Below the pieces are notes generated by a model. The model ran no database searches. It had not been told where the DNA came from and worked only from the letters and a program-made list of their open reading frames with translations. Made by a program: the position numbers and the translations under genes. 34,633 nt of DNA from Beijerinckia sp. L45 (GTDB lineage Bacteria; Pseudomonadota; Alphaproteobacteria; Rhizobiales; Beijerinckiaceae): assembly GCF_009765775.1 (NCBI RefSeq), contig NZ_LMUU01000132.1, positions 50,046 to 84,678 on the forward strand. The letters are read 5' to 3'. Below are positions 23,884 through 32,649 of this stretch, piece by piece. Each line of letters opens with the position of its first letter. The stretch's first letter is position 1.

Positions 23884-26800
23884 TCAGACGGTTGCGGCAT
23901 CGGACGGAGCATCAGTGATCCGTTCGAGATTGACCAGGAACGCCTTGAACTCCGGCGTGTCGGTGTTGGCGTCGCCGACGGCAGGGCCGAGCGTGTTGGC
24001 GGCGAAGCCCTTGTGCGCCACGCCCATGAAGCCCCAGTGGATCGGGATTCCGACGACGTGGACAGGGCTGCCATCGCAGATCAGCGGCTTGATGCGTTTG
24101 GTTACCACGGCCTTGGCCTTGATCTGACCCCGGCTGCTCCAGACACGGACCCAATCGCCCCCGACCACGCCCTTTTCCTGAGCCAGTTGCTCGGAGATCT
24201 CGACGAACTGCTGCGGCTGCAAAGCCGAATTGATCTTCGCGTGCTTGGTCCAGAAGTGGAAGTGTTCAGTCAAACGATAGGTCGTGGCAGCGTAGGGGAA
24301 GTCCTTGGCCTTGCCGAGTTTGGCCAGATCGTCCTTGAAGATACGCCCCGCCGGGTTGCCCTGAATTTTTGGCGAATTCAGATTGATCCGCGGCGACTCG
24401 AACGGCTCGTAATGGACCGGTAGCGGACCATCGCGCATCAGGGCCTTGGTGAAGATGCGGCCGACGCCTTCCTCGGTGAGGATGAAGGGGCCGACGGATT
24501 TCTGCGGCGGCACGTTCGGACCATAGTCCGGCACGTCGAAGCCGACCCAGGCCTTGCCGTTCCACTCGATGAGCTTCTTCTTCTCCGACCAGGCCTTGCC
24601 CTTCACATCCGCGGAAGCGCGGTTGTACAGGATCCGGCGGTTGACCGGCCAGGCCCACGCCCATTTCGGCGCGATGCCGGCTTCGCCCGGATCGCTCGTC
24701 GAGCGCCGCGCCATCATGTTGCCGGCCTCGGTGTAGCTGCCGCTGTAGATCCAGCAGCCGCTCGCCGTCGTGCCGTCGTCGCGAAGCTGCGCGAACGTGT
24801 CGAGCTGCTTGCCGGCCGTCAGAAGCATCTTCGTCGGATCGGTGGGGTCGGGCACGTTGTCGACGACGTAGCCGTTTACTTCCTTGGCGATCTCGTCCGG
24901 CGTCGGGCTATGCGCGACTTGGTAGGGCCACGTCAGGTTGAGGAGCGCGTCCGGGAACGCGCCGCCTTCCTTCTCGTACAAAGCTTTCAGCCGGAGATAA
25001 ATCGCCGACATGATGTCGATGTCGCTCTTAGCCTCGTAGGGCGGATCCTGCGCCGGCGTGTGCCACTGCAGCCACCGCGTCGAGTTCGTCAGCGAGCCTT
25101 CGTCCTCGGCGAAGCAGGTCGTCGGCAGTTCGAAGACCTCCGTCTGGATGGCCTTCGGATCGCTGTCGTTGAACTCGCCGTGGTTTTCCCAGAACCGTGC
25201 CGTCTCCGTCTGCAACGGATCCATCACGACCAGGAACTTCAGTTTCGACAGACCGGCGTGCGTCTTGTTCTTGTCAGGCGCCGACATCAGAGGATTGAAG
25301 CCCTGGCAGATGTAGCCCGTCATCTTGTCCTGATTCATCAGCTCGATGGCGCGGATCAGGTCGTATTGGATGACGTCGAGCTTCGGCAGGTAGTCGTAGG
25401 CATAGTTGTTCTCGGCGGTCGCCGCCTTGCCGAAGAAAGCCATCTGCAAGCTGACGAAGAACTTGCCGTAGTTCTGCCAATAGCTGGTCTGCCCAGGCCG
25501 CTGCGGCTTGAACAGTTTCTTCGAGATGTAGGTCTTGTAGTCGATGTCCTTCTCGGTCGGCAGACTGAGGTAGCCCGGCATCGTGTTGCTCAACAGACCG
25601 AGATCGGTGAGCCCCTGGATGTTCGAGTGACCGCGCAGCGCGTTCATGCCACCGCCGCGCGTGCCGATGTTGCCCAGCAAAAGCTGAATGATCGCCATCG
25701 TGCGGATGTTCTGGGCACCGCTGGAGTGATGCGTCCAGCCGAGCGCGTACATCGACGTCATCGAGCGGTCCGGCGTCGACGTCGACGCCATGTACTCGCA
25801 AACCTTCAGGAACTTGTCCTTCGGCGAGCCGGTGATGCGTTCGACGAATTCCGGCGTGTACTGGGCGACATGCGCCTTCAGAACCTGGAAGACGCACCGC
25901 GGATCCTGCATGGTCGGATCGACCATGGCAAAGCCGTCCGGGCCGAACTGGTAGTCCCAGCTCGACTTGTCGTAGTCGCGCTTCTCTTCGTCGTAACCGG
26001 AGAACAGCCCCTCGCTGTACGTGTAGTCGTCCTTGAGCAGGAAGGTCGCGTTGGTGAACGCCTTGACGTACTCGTGCTGGAGCTTGTCGTTCTGCAGAAG
26101 GTAGTTGATCACGCCGCTGAGAAACGCGATGTCGGTCCCCTGGCGGATCGGGCAGTAATAATCGGCAAGCGCCGCCGACCGCGTGAATCGCGGGTCAACG
26201 ACCACGAGCTTGGCGTTGTTGTGCGCCTTGGCTTCCGTCACCCATTTGAAGCCGCACGGATGCGCTTCAGCAGCATTGCCACCCATGATGACGATCACGT
26301 CCGCGGACTTGATGTCCATCCAGGTGTTTGTCATCGCACCGCGACCGAATGTTGGGGCCAGACTGGCCACCGTCGGTCCGTGTCAGACGCGTGCTTGATT
26401 ATCCAGCACCAACATGCCCGCGGCGCGCGCGACCTTGTAGGTGAGATAGCCGGTCTCGTTGGTGCTCGCCGAGGCGGCGAGCATGCCGGTGGTCGTCCAA
26501 CGGTTGACGGTCAGACCGTCCTTGTTCTTGGCGACGAAGTTCTTGTCGCGGTCGTCCTTCATCAGGCGCGCGATGCGGTCGAGCGCGTAGTCCCAGGTCG
26601 TCCGCTCGAACGTGTCCGAACCCGGTTTGCGCACCATCGGATATTTGGTGCGCGTCTCGGAATGGACGAAATCGAGAAGGCCGGCACCTTTCGGGCAGAG
26701 CGTGCCGCGATTGACCGGGTGATCGGGGTCGCCTTCGATGTGCACGACGGCGCGGATGGCGTTCTTCGAATTGTCGCCGAGGCTGTAGACGAGAATGCCG

Positions 26801-26985
26801 CAAGCGACCGAGCAATAGGTGCAGGTGTTTCGCGTTTCGGTCGCCCGCGAAAGCTTGAAAGGCCGAACCGAGGCGGCTGCCGCCTGCTCGATCGCGCCGA
26901 ACCCGAACGCGCCCATCGTGGAGGCCGCCGCCAGACTTACGCCAGCGCCTCCGAGGAATCCGCGTCGGGAGACAAGCATGTTCAT
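23884..26985 (-). CDS. fdoG: Selenocysteine-containing formate dehydrogenase, catalytic (alpha) subunit
   Basis: This molybdenum/tungsten bis-MGD enzyme oxidises formate to CO2 at the periplasmic face. It has 1033 aa counting Sec, close to E. coli FdoG (1016). The start is ATG 26985 with GGGGAGAG upstream. A Tat signal is clear (SRRGFLGGAG, then a hydrophobic stretch). The [4Fe-4S] site is Cys55, Cys58, Cys62 and Cys97 (TCTYCSVACG, GTLCPKG). At residue 201 an in-frame UGA (26385-26383) sits in DNQARV-U-HGPTVASLAP, the exact Sec context of FdnG/FdoG, and is followed by a SECIS-like hairpin. The gene must therefore be read as one frame, not two. fdoH, fdoI, fdhE and selB follow. Confidence 0.97.
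26343..26378 (-). promoter_or_regulatory. SECIS-like hairpin downstream of the fdoG UGA codon
   Basis: Starting five nucleotides after the Sec UGA, GACCGA (26378-26373) pairs with TCGGTC (26348-26343). The apical stem GGCCA (26368-26364) pairs with TGGCC (26360-26356) and closes on the loop GTC. Bacterial SECIS elements lie in this position inside the coding sequence and present a small G-U-containing loop to SelB. Confidence 0.75.
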
Positions 26986-27129
26986 GTAACTGCTCTCCCC
27001 AGAAAGTGATTGGCCACTGAAACCAGCGGCGCAATCATAAAGGAAAGACGGCAAAGTGGTTGTTTTTTCAACGTCTTTGAGAGCAATCCAGGGTGGCACC
27101 GCCGTTGCATCGGCGCGCGCGGCGCAGAC

Positions 27130-27474
27130 CTATTTGGGCGCTTGGCCCGGGGTCGCGGTTCTGGTCGAATCGCTGGGCGTTCCGGGATCCTCGCCCGAAG
27201 TCATTGGTTTGCTTCCGGCCGACGTCACGCCGGTCGCGGTCTGGCTCGTTGCGCTCTCGCCGGGGGCTTTTGCGGAGCCGTTTGCGGCGGCGTCCCGGGA
27301 GACCGGCGCCTGAACCCAGCCGTCGGGTCCGGAGCGGCCCTTGTCGTCGGTCGGGTCGGCGCCGTGGATCGGGTTGGTCTGGGCCAGGATGATCGGCGCC
27401 TTCGTGGCCGGAACGCTGGGCACCGCGCCGAGGGCCGACATCAGCAGGGCGGCGTGAGACAAAGGCAGCAGCAT
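27130..27474 (-). CDS. Small predicted secreted protein upstream of fdoG
   Basis: The product has 114 aa. The N-terminus MLLPLSHAALLMSALGAVPS looks like a Sec signal peptide. The rest is low-complexity and rich in Ala, Ser, Thr, Pro and Gly, with ILAQTNPIHGADPTDDKGRS as its most conserved-looking part. AGAGAAG lies upstream of the ATG at 27474. It is on the same strand as fdoG, 144 bp upstream, and may be the first gene of the formate dehydrogenase operon. An overlapping forward frame (27056-27313) has no better support. The function is unknown; a periplasmic accessory role is possible. Confidence 0.6.
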   Translation of the reverse strand: MLLPLSHAALLMSALGAVPSVPATKAPIILAQTNPIHGADPTDDKGRSGPDGWVQAPVSRDAAANGSAKAPGESATSQTATGVTSAGSKPMTSGEDPGTPSDSTRTATPGQAPK

Positions 27475-27836
27475 GGATCTTCTCTCAGCAAGAGGTCTCG
27501 GTGCCGGTCAATCGATGACGCGGACTGTTTCGTTCCATCGAGCCGCAATTTTTGAGCCGCACTTTTTCGCGCAACCGACAGCAGAGGCGTCCAGTCCATT
27601 GGCGCGCCGACCGCGTAGCAATCCCCACCGAGACTGGGCACGCAGGACAAGCCGCGCGCGAGCGCGGGTCGTTCGAACGTCAACTATCAATCGGCTCGAA
27701 CGGCCGGCTTGCGTCGCTTGCCGATCATGTTTCCCCGGTCCGAAAAAAGGACTAGGGAAGCGAAGGATCCACCCCAGTAAGCGCAGGCCGTAGTTTACGG
27801 AGCGTGGCGCGCTGGCGATCGATAAGGAAACGGCCG
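27475..27836. other. Divergent intergenic region between the fdh operon and selD
   Basis: These 362 bp hold no convincing gene. They must carry the promoters for the reverse fdh operon and forward selD unless read-through occurs. The only structure I see is a tandem pair of 14-bp units at 27540-27567. I did not find a convincing sigma-54 or sigma-70 promoter by eye. Confidence 0.5.
27540..27567 (+). repeat. Tandem 14-bp direct repeat GAGCCGCAMTTTTT
   Basis: GAGCCGCAATTTTT is followed immediately by GAGCCGCACTTTTT, differing at one base. It lies in the divergent promoter region between the fdh operon and selD and could bind a regulator. It could also be incidental. Confidence 0.45.
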
Positions 27837-28883
27837 ATGACCGTGCATCAACCGCGTCTCACGTCGCTGGCCCATGGCGGAGGCTGCGGCTGCAAGCTCG
27901 CGCCATCCGTCCTGCAGGACATCCTGCGCAAGATGCCGATCCCGGTGCCCTGCGCCGATCTTCTCGTTGGCACCGAAACGAGTGACGACGCGGCGGTGTA
28001 TCGGCTCAACGCGACGCAGGCGATCGTCGCGACCACGGACTTCTTTACGCCGATCGTCGACGATTCCTTCGATTTCGGCCGCATCGCCGCAACCAACGCG
28101 CTCTCCGACATCTACGCGATGGGCGCGACGCCGCTGTTCGCGCTGGCGCTGGTCGGCATGCCGATCGCGAGCATTCCGATCACGACGGCGCAGGACATTC
28201 TCGCGGGCGGCGCGTCGGTCTGCGCAACGGCGGGCATCCCGATCGTCGGCGGCCATTCGATCGACTCGCCGGAGCCGATCTACGGCCTCGTCGCCATCGG
28301 GCTCGTTCATCCCGACAAGATCCTGAAGAACAGCAACGCGCGCGCCGGGGACGTGCTGATCCTGACCAAGGGTCTGGGCGTCGGGATCTTTTCCGCGGCA
28401 ATGAAGAAGGACGAACTCGACGCCGCCGGCTATGCCGCGATGCTCGCCTCGACCACCAAGCTCAACGGCGTCGGTCCCGAGCTGGCCGGCATCGCCGGCG
28501 TCCACGCCATGACGGACGTCACCGGGTTCGCTCTGCTCGGCCATTTGATGGAAATGTGCCGAGGCGCGGGCCTGGCCGCGACCGTCTCCGCTGAAGCGGT
28601 CCCGATCCTGCCCGGCGCGGCAGCCTTGGCCGAGGCCGGCTACACGACCGGGGCTGCGACGCGGAACTGGGCGAGCTATGGCGCAGCGGTCAATCTTCCG
28701 GCCGCGATGCCGACGTGGCGCAGCGGCCTGCTGTGCGATCCGCAGACCAGCGGCGGCCTGCTGATCGCGGTCGCTCCCGACGCGGCCGAGACGGTGCTCG
28801 CCAGCGTCCGCGCCGCGGGGTTCGAGCAGGCTGCGGTGATCGGCACGATGGCGGCCGGCGCGCCGGGGATCACGGTGCGCTAA
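27837..28883 (+). CDS. selD: Selenide, water dikinase SelD
   Basis: The enzyme has 348 aa. It makes selenophosphate from selenide and ATP, the selenium donor for Sec-tRNA. The start at 27837 has AAGGA nine bases upstream; an ATG-like start 33 bases earlier lacks one. The glycine-rich N-terminus [18 protein letters not shown] carries the catalytic Cys17 and Lys20, matching the E. coli numbering. Cys17 is encoded by TGC, so this SelD is a Cys form and not itself a selenoprotein. ATP-binding segments follow: [52 protein letters not shown] and the C-terminal [13 protein letters not shown]. Its 3' end overlaps that of convergent selA by 14 bp. Confidence 0.97.
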   Translation: MTVHQPRLTSLAHGGGCGCKLAPSVLQDILRKMPIPVPCADLLVGTETSDDAAVYRLNATQAIVATTDFFTPIVDDSFDFGRIAATNALSDIYAMGATPLFALALVGMPIASIPITTAQDILAGGASVCATAGIPIVGGHSIDSPEPIYGLVAIGLVHPDKILKNSNARAGDVLILTKGLGVGIFSAAMKKDELDAAGYAAMLASTTKLNGVGPELAGIAGVHAMTDVTGFALLGHLMEMCRGAGLAATVSAEAVPILPGAAALAEAGYTTGAATRNWASYGAAVNLPAAMPTWRSGLLCDPQTSGGLLIAVAPDAAETVLASVRAAGFEQAAVIGTMAAGAPGITVR

Positions 28884-30312
28884 AGGTCGTCTTTGTGAGC
28901 AAAGCCATTTGGTGGAGAAACGCCGCTTCGTCCTCCAGCGTCCTGAGATCCAGCAGCAAGGCTGCGTCGCTGACCCGCCCGATGACCGGCATCGGCAGCG
29001 CGCGCAGCCGGTCCGCGAAAGCGTTCAGCCAGCGTCCCGCGCCGCGACCGGGACCCGCGGGTGTCAGCGCCAACGCCGCGCTCGGCAGGGTCTCGACCGG
29101 CAGGGCGCCGCTGCCGATCTGGCTCGCGCAGGCGACCACGGCCACGGTCGCCTGGCCCGATAGCGCTAGCGCGACGGCCGGCGCAAGCCGCTCCGCCTGG
29201 GCGCGGACGTCCGCCTCGGGCCGGGTAATCATCCGCAACGTCGGCAGCGTCTGCGCCAGACGCGCGGGATCGAGGTAGAGCCGCAGGATCGTTTCCATCG
29301 CGGCGATCGTCATCTTGTCGACGCGCAGCGCCCGCTTCAGCGCGTTCTTGCGGATCTTGGCGATCAGGTCCTTGCGGCCGGCGATGATCCCGCACTGCAC
29401 GCCGCCGAGCAGCTTGTCGCCGCTGAAGGTGACGACGTCGGCATGGCGCAGCGCCTCGCCGACCGTCGGTTCCTTGGCGAGGCCATAGGTCGAGAGATCA
29501 ACGAGATTGCCGCTGCCGAGATCGTCGAGAAACGGCACGCCGCGGTCCCGGCACAGCGCGCCGAGGTCGCTCGCCGCGACTTCCGCGGTAAAGCCGCGGA
29601 TCTCGTAATTGCTCTGGTGGATCTTCATGACGGCCGCGGTGCGCGCACCGATATTCTCCGCGTAGTCGCGAAGGTGCGTGCGGTTGGTGGTGCCGACCTC
29701 TTTGAGCTTGCAGCCGGCCCGCGCCATCACGTCCGGGATCCGAAAAGCGCCGCCGATCTCGACGAGTTCGCCGCGCGAGACCAGCACTTCTTTCTTGGCG
29801 GCGAGCGCCGTCAGCACCAGCAATACGGCGGCGGCGTTGTTGTTGACGATGGTCGCGGCTTCCGCCCCCGTCAGGCCGCAGATGAGGGCTTCGATATGGC
29901 TGTCGCGGTCGCCGCGCTTGCCGGTCGCGAGATCGAACTCGAGGTTGCTGGCCTGGGTCAGCACGTGGGCGACGGCCTGCGCGGCTTCGGGAGTCAGCAG
30001 GGCACGACCGAGGTTGGTGTGCAACACCGTGCCCGTCAGGTTGAAAACCGCCTTGAGCGATGGCTTGAACAGGACCGCCAGGGCGCCCTCCGTCCGTGCA
30101 GCCAGGATCACGTCGGATGGCGGCTCTGCTTGCGTCTCCTGCAACTGCTGGCGGGCGGCTGCAAGCACAGTGCGCAAGGCATCGAGCGTCGCGGCGCGAC
30201 CGAAGCGCTCGATCAAGGCAATTACATCGGGATGCGCGAGAAGACGATCGACGGAGGGCAGCCGGCCCGTCGCGCCAGGCTGAGCGGCCGGCTTCGAAGA
30301 CGCAGCCATCAT
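28870..30312 (-). CDS. selA: L-seryl-tRNA(Sec) selenium transferase SelA
   Basis: This PLP enzyme has 480 aa and converts Ser-tRNA(Sec) to Sec-tRNA(Sec) with selenophosphate. The N-terminal tRNA-binding region has [20 protein letters not shown]. The core has [40 protein letters not shown]-like [37 protein letters not shown] and the PLP Lys in [32 protein letters not shown]-type sequence completes the family pattern. Two adjacent ATG codons (30312, 30309) follow GAGG. The gene begins 18 nt after the encoded CCA end of tRNA-Sec on the same strand, so the two are probably made as one transcript. Confidence 0.97.
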   Translation of the reverse strand: MMAASSKPAAQPGATGRLPSVDRLLAHPDVIALIERFGRAATLDALRTVLAAARQQLQETQAEPPSDVILAARTEGALAVLFKPSLKAVFNLTGTVLHTNLGRALLTPEAAQAVAHVLTQASNLEFDLATGKRGDRDSHIEALICGLTGAEAATIVNNNAAAVLLVLTALAAKKEVLVSRGELVEIGGAFRIPDVMARAGCKLKEVGTTNRTHLRDYAENIGARTAAVMKIHQSNYEIRGFTAEVAASDLGALCRDRGVPFLDDLGSGNLVDLSTYGLAKEPTVGEALRHADVVTFSGDKLLGGVQCGIIAGRKDLIAKIRKNALKRALRVDKMTIAAMETILRLYLDPARLAQTLPTLRMITRPEADVRAQAERLAPAVALALSGQATVAVVACASQIGSGALPVETLPSAALALTPAGPGRGAGRWLNAFADRLRALPMPVIGRVSDAALLLDLRTLEDEAAFLHQMALLTKTTFSAP

Positions 30313-30330
30313 GAGGCCTCATGCAGGAGA

Positions 30331-30427
30331 TGGCGAAAGAGAGTGGGAGTCGAACCCACCAAGGACCGCCTCGCGGCCCCTCCCGGATTTGAAGTCCGGA
30401 CGCCCCACCGGGGAACGCATCTCTTCC
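30331..30427 (-). tRNA. selC: tRNA-Sec (anticodon UCA)
   Basis: On the reverse strand the 97-nt gene has an 8-bp acceptor stem (GGAAGAGA with TCTCTTTC, one G-U pair), discriminator G and an encoded CCA. The anticodon arm is GTCCGGACTTCAAATCCGG with anticodon TCA, which reads UGA. The extra arm is long (GAGGGGCCGCGAGGCGGTCC) and the T arm is GTGGGTTCGACTCCCAC. The long acceptor and long variable arm are the hallmarks of bacterial tRNA-Sec. It supplies the Sec codon reader for fdoG. Confidence 0.97.
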
Positions 30428-30508
30428 GTTCGTGTCGGACCTTCCTGCCTGAGGCCTCCTGCAAAGTAAACGCCTCGACGTCGCGCGCTCGGCGAGCACG
30501 GCTCGCGC

Positions 30509-30889
30509 ATGCTTCTGGATCGATCGCTGGCCACGTCGGCCCTTCGTGCGATAGACTTCTCGGGCGCGATAGGCTTCTACGGCGCAATAAAGTTCTTCGG
30601 CGCGATAGACTCGGAGGCCCGAACCGGATGGCTGCTAAACCATTACGCCTCGATGAAGAAACCTGATGACCTCCTTCGGCAGCTTTTCGCCATAGCGGAC
30701 ATGCGGACCCCGGAGGCTTCGGACGCCACCGTCGGTCAGACCTTCGACCAGCCGTCCATGCCGCCATCGACGCCGGTATCGCTCATGATCACGAACAGAC
30801 AACGCGCCCAGCTTCGGGACCTCGGGTTTTCCGATGACGCTATCGCCGAGATGAGGCCGGCCGAGGCCCATAGGCATCTGGGCCTGTGA
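30509..30889 (+). CDS. Uncertain small ORF with hexapeptide repeats and a helical C-terminus
   Basis: The open frame gives 126 aa from 30509. Its first part contains an 18-bp tandem repeat read as AIDFSG-AIGFYG-AIKFFG-AID. Possible later starts are ATG 30653 (MKKPDDLLRQLFAIADMRTP) and ATG 30785. The last 34 residues (TNRQRAQLRDLGFSDDAIAE, then MRPAEAHRHLGL) look like a real helical module similar to short C-terminal helices in alphaproteobacterial phage-type proteins. That similarity is from memory and uncertain. No good ribosome binding site is seen at any start. The C-terminal part may be a true small protein or the remnant of a larger gene. Confidence 0.4.
   Translation: MLLDRSLATSALRAIDFSGAIGFYGAIKFFGAIDSEARTGWLLNHYASMKKPDDLLRQLFAIADMRTPEASDATVGQTFDQPSMPPSTPVSLMITNRQRAQLRDLGFSDDAIAEMRPAEAHRHLGL
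30547..30618 (+). repeat. 18-bp tandem repeat, about 3.5 copies
   Basis: Units start at 30547, 30565, 30583 and 30601: TGCGATAGACTTCTCGGG, CGCGATAGGCTTCTACGG, CGCAATAAAGTTCTTCGG and a fourth that diverges after CGCGATAGACT. The period is exactly 18 bp (six codons), so a reading frame would keep register. It lies between the tRNA-Sec gene and the DUF2252 gene. Confidence 0.75.
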
Positions 30890-31030
30890 CCGCCTGATCC
30901 GCGAACACTTTGACGGTGACGGGCAAACGTCGCGCGCTCGTCATGCGGCCGGTGGATCGAACCACTGGATGGCTTGCGCATCCGGCCCGCCTAAGCTTTG
31001 TAAACCGCAAGAATTCTGAAGGGATCGACG

Positions 31031-32422
31031 ATGACTCAGGCCTCCAACGCCGCGCCGACGCTCGCCACCCGCGCCGAACGCTACGCCACCGGCAAGGCGT
31101 TGCGCACGGGCGTGAGCCGCGAGAGTCACGCCGACTTTACGCCAGATCCGCATCGCGACGCGCTGTGGATTCTCACCGCCAGCGATCCCGGACGGGTGCA
31201 AGCTCTGGTGCCGGAGCGCTACAAGCGGATGGTCGTGTCCCCCTTCACATTCTATCGCGGCGCGGCGGCGGTCATGGCGCATGATCTGAGCTCGCAGCCC
31301 TATATCGGCGCGACGGTCCAGGCCTGCGGCGACTGCCACCTGATGAATTTCGGGGCGTTCCAGACGCCCGAGGGCCGCGTCCTCTTCGACATCAACGACT
31401 TCGACGAAACCCATCCCAACGTCGACTTCACGCTCGACATCAAGCGCCTCGCGGCAAGCGTCGCCGTGGCCGCCCAGGCCGCGGGCCTGCCTGACAAGAG
31501 GGCACAGGCCCTGGCGCAGGCAACCGTCAAGGCCTACCGGACCTTCATGCTGGCGCTTGCGGAAAAGTCGCCGCTCGAGGTCTGGCGGGTCGACATGAAC
31601 CTTGTCGACGAACTCGCGCGGCTCGACGACGCCAACCTGGAAACCAAGGTTCTCGGCAAGCTCGTCAAGGCCGAGAAGAGCGGCACGCCCGCCGATGATT
31701 TTCCCGGCTTCACGACCAGCGGAACGGGCGAGATGACGATCGTGGACAAACCACCGACGATCTTCCACGTCGGCCAGGACGGCGAAGCCGTGCATCAGGT
31801 GCTCAACCAGGCCTCGCTGAACAGCTATAGCGCCACGCTGCCGCCGGACCGCCGTCTGCTGCTCGACCGCTACGCGCTCCGTGACGTCGCCTTCAAGGTC
31901 GTCGGCGTCGGCAGCGTCGGGACCTACTGTGCCGTCGGCCTGCTGGCCACTGCCGACCAGGAGCCGCTGATCCTGCAGCTGAAGCAGTCCTGGACCTCGG
32001 TCGTGGCGCCTTTCGCGACCTGGGCGTCGTCCTTCGCCAACCAGGGCCAGCGCGTCGTCGAAGGCCAGCGCGCGCTGCAGGCGGCCAGCGATCCGTTTCT
32101 CGGCTGGACCCAGGACGAGAACGGACGGCAGTTCTATATCCGGCAGCTCAAGAACCGGCGGCTCGGCTCGCTCGGCGAATTGATGGAAGGCAAGGCCCTC
32201 GCGGCTTACGCGACCCTCTGTGGACGGACGCTGGCCCGCGCCCATGCGCGCACGGGCGATCCCGCGCGGATCGCCGGCTACATGGGCAAGAACAGCGTGT
32301 TCGATGTGGCGCTGGCGCAGTTCGCCATGGCCTACGCCAGCCAGACCGTGCTCGACCATGCGAAGCTGGAGGCCTCGTCGCTGGTGCCGCATCCAGATCC
32401 AGAGGCGACAAAGGCAGCGTAA
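31031..32422 (+). CDS. DUF2252 family protein
   Basis: The product has 463 aa and matches the DUF2252 family, which has a kinase-like fold related to aminoglycoside phosphotransferases. Motifs seen in order are RMVVSPFTFYRGAAAVMAHD, GDCHLMNFGAFQTPEG (the usual GDAHLxNFG with Cys for Ala), LFDINDFDETHPNVDFTLDI, KRLAASVAVAA, VGVGSVGTYC, LILQLKQSW and GQRVVEGQRALQAASDPFLG. The start at 31031 has AAGGGA upstream. No signal peptide is present, so it is probably cytoplasmic. The biochemical role of the family is not established to my knowledge. It stands alone, with no operon partner in the window. Confidence 0.9.
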   Translation: MTQASNAAPTLATRAERYATGKALRTGVSRESHADFTPDPHRDALWILTASDPGRVQALVPERYKRMVVSPFTFYRGAAAVMAHDLSSQPYIGATVQACGDCHLMNFGAFQTPEGRVLFDINDFDETHPNVDFTLDIKRLAASVAVAAQAAGLPDKRAQALAQATVKAYRTFMLALAEKSPLEVWRVDMNLVDELARLDDANLETKVLGKLVKAEKSGTPADDFPGFTTSGTGEMTIVDKPPTIFHVGQDGEAVHQVLNQASLNSYSATLPPDRRLLLDRYALRDVAFKVVGVGSVGTYCAVGLLATADQEPLILQLKQSWTSVVAPFATWASSFANQGQRVVEGQRALQAASDPFLGWTQDENGRQFYIRQLKNRRLGSLGELMEGKALAAYATLCGRTLARAHARTGDPARIAGYMGKNSVFDVALAQFAMAYASQTVLDHAKLEASSLVPHPDPEATKAA

Positions 32423-32507
32423 GCCAGCCAACTCGCGATCGTGCCGCCGTTTTCTCTGAAGTTTGCCCGGCTCGGGCGCCGGAATTGACGTCGCAGAGTT
32501 TGCGAGC

Positions 32508-32603
32508 CGTCTTTGCGAGCGCAGCGAAGCAACCTGGGGGCATTGGGGCGCCATAGCACGACGCAGCGGCCCTGGTTTGCTTCGCCTTCGGCTCGCAAAG
32601 ACG
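32508..32603. repeat. Palindromic MITE/REP-like repeat element, 96 bp
   Basis: The terminal arms CGTCTTTGCGAGC (32508-32520) and its exact complement (32591-32603) form a 13-bp stem. The internal segments GCGAAGCAACCTGG and CCTGGTTTGCTTCGC extend the pairing. The pattern of a GCGAGCGCAGCGAAGCAA arm with the matching TTGCTTCGC arm is characteristic of abundant intergenic repeats in Bradyrhizobium/Rhodopseudomonas relatives. It occupies the gap between convergent DUF2252 and uup genes and encodes nothing. Confidence 0.8.
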
Positions 32604-32649
32604 CGTCAATGCGGACGGGTCTATCTCAAAGTCCGATGCCGTGTCGACG

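Noticed and set aside
26383-26385. fdoG looks split by a TGA stop, as if frameshifted or a pseudogene
   Set aside because: The TGA is in the exact Sec context of formate dehydrogenases, is followed by a hairpin, and all four sel genes are nearby, so it is read as selenocysteine.
24910-27009. 699-codon open frame on the forward strand
   Set aside because: It lies wholly antisense to fdoG. The reverse strand there encodes all known motifs, and the forward translation is a Val/Arg/Asp-rich artefact of GC-rich codon bias.
30331-30427. The long tRNA-like sequence as tRNA-Ser or tRNA-Leu, both of which have long variable arms
   Set aside because: The anticodon is TCA and the acceptor stem has eight pairs, which together identify tRNA-Sec.
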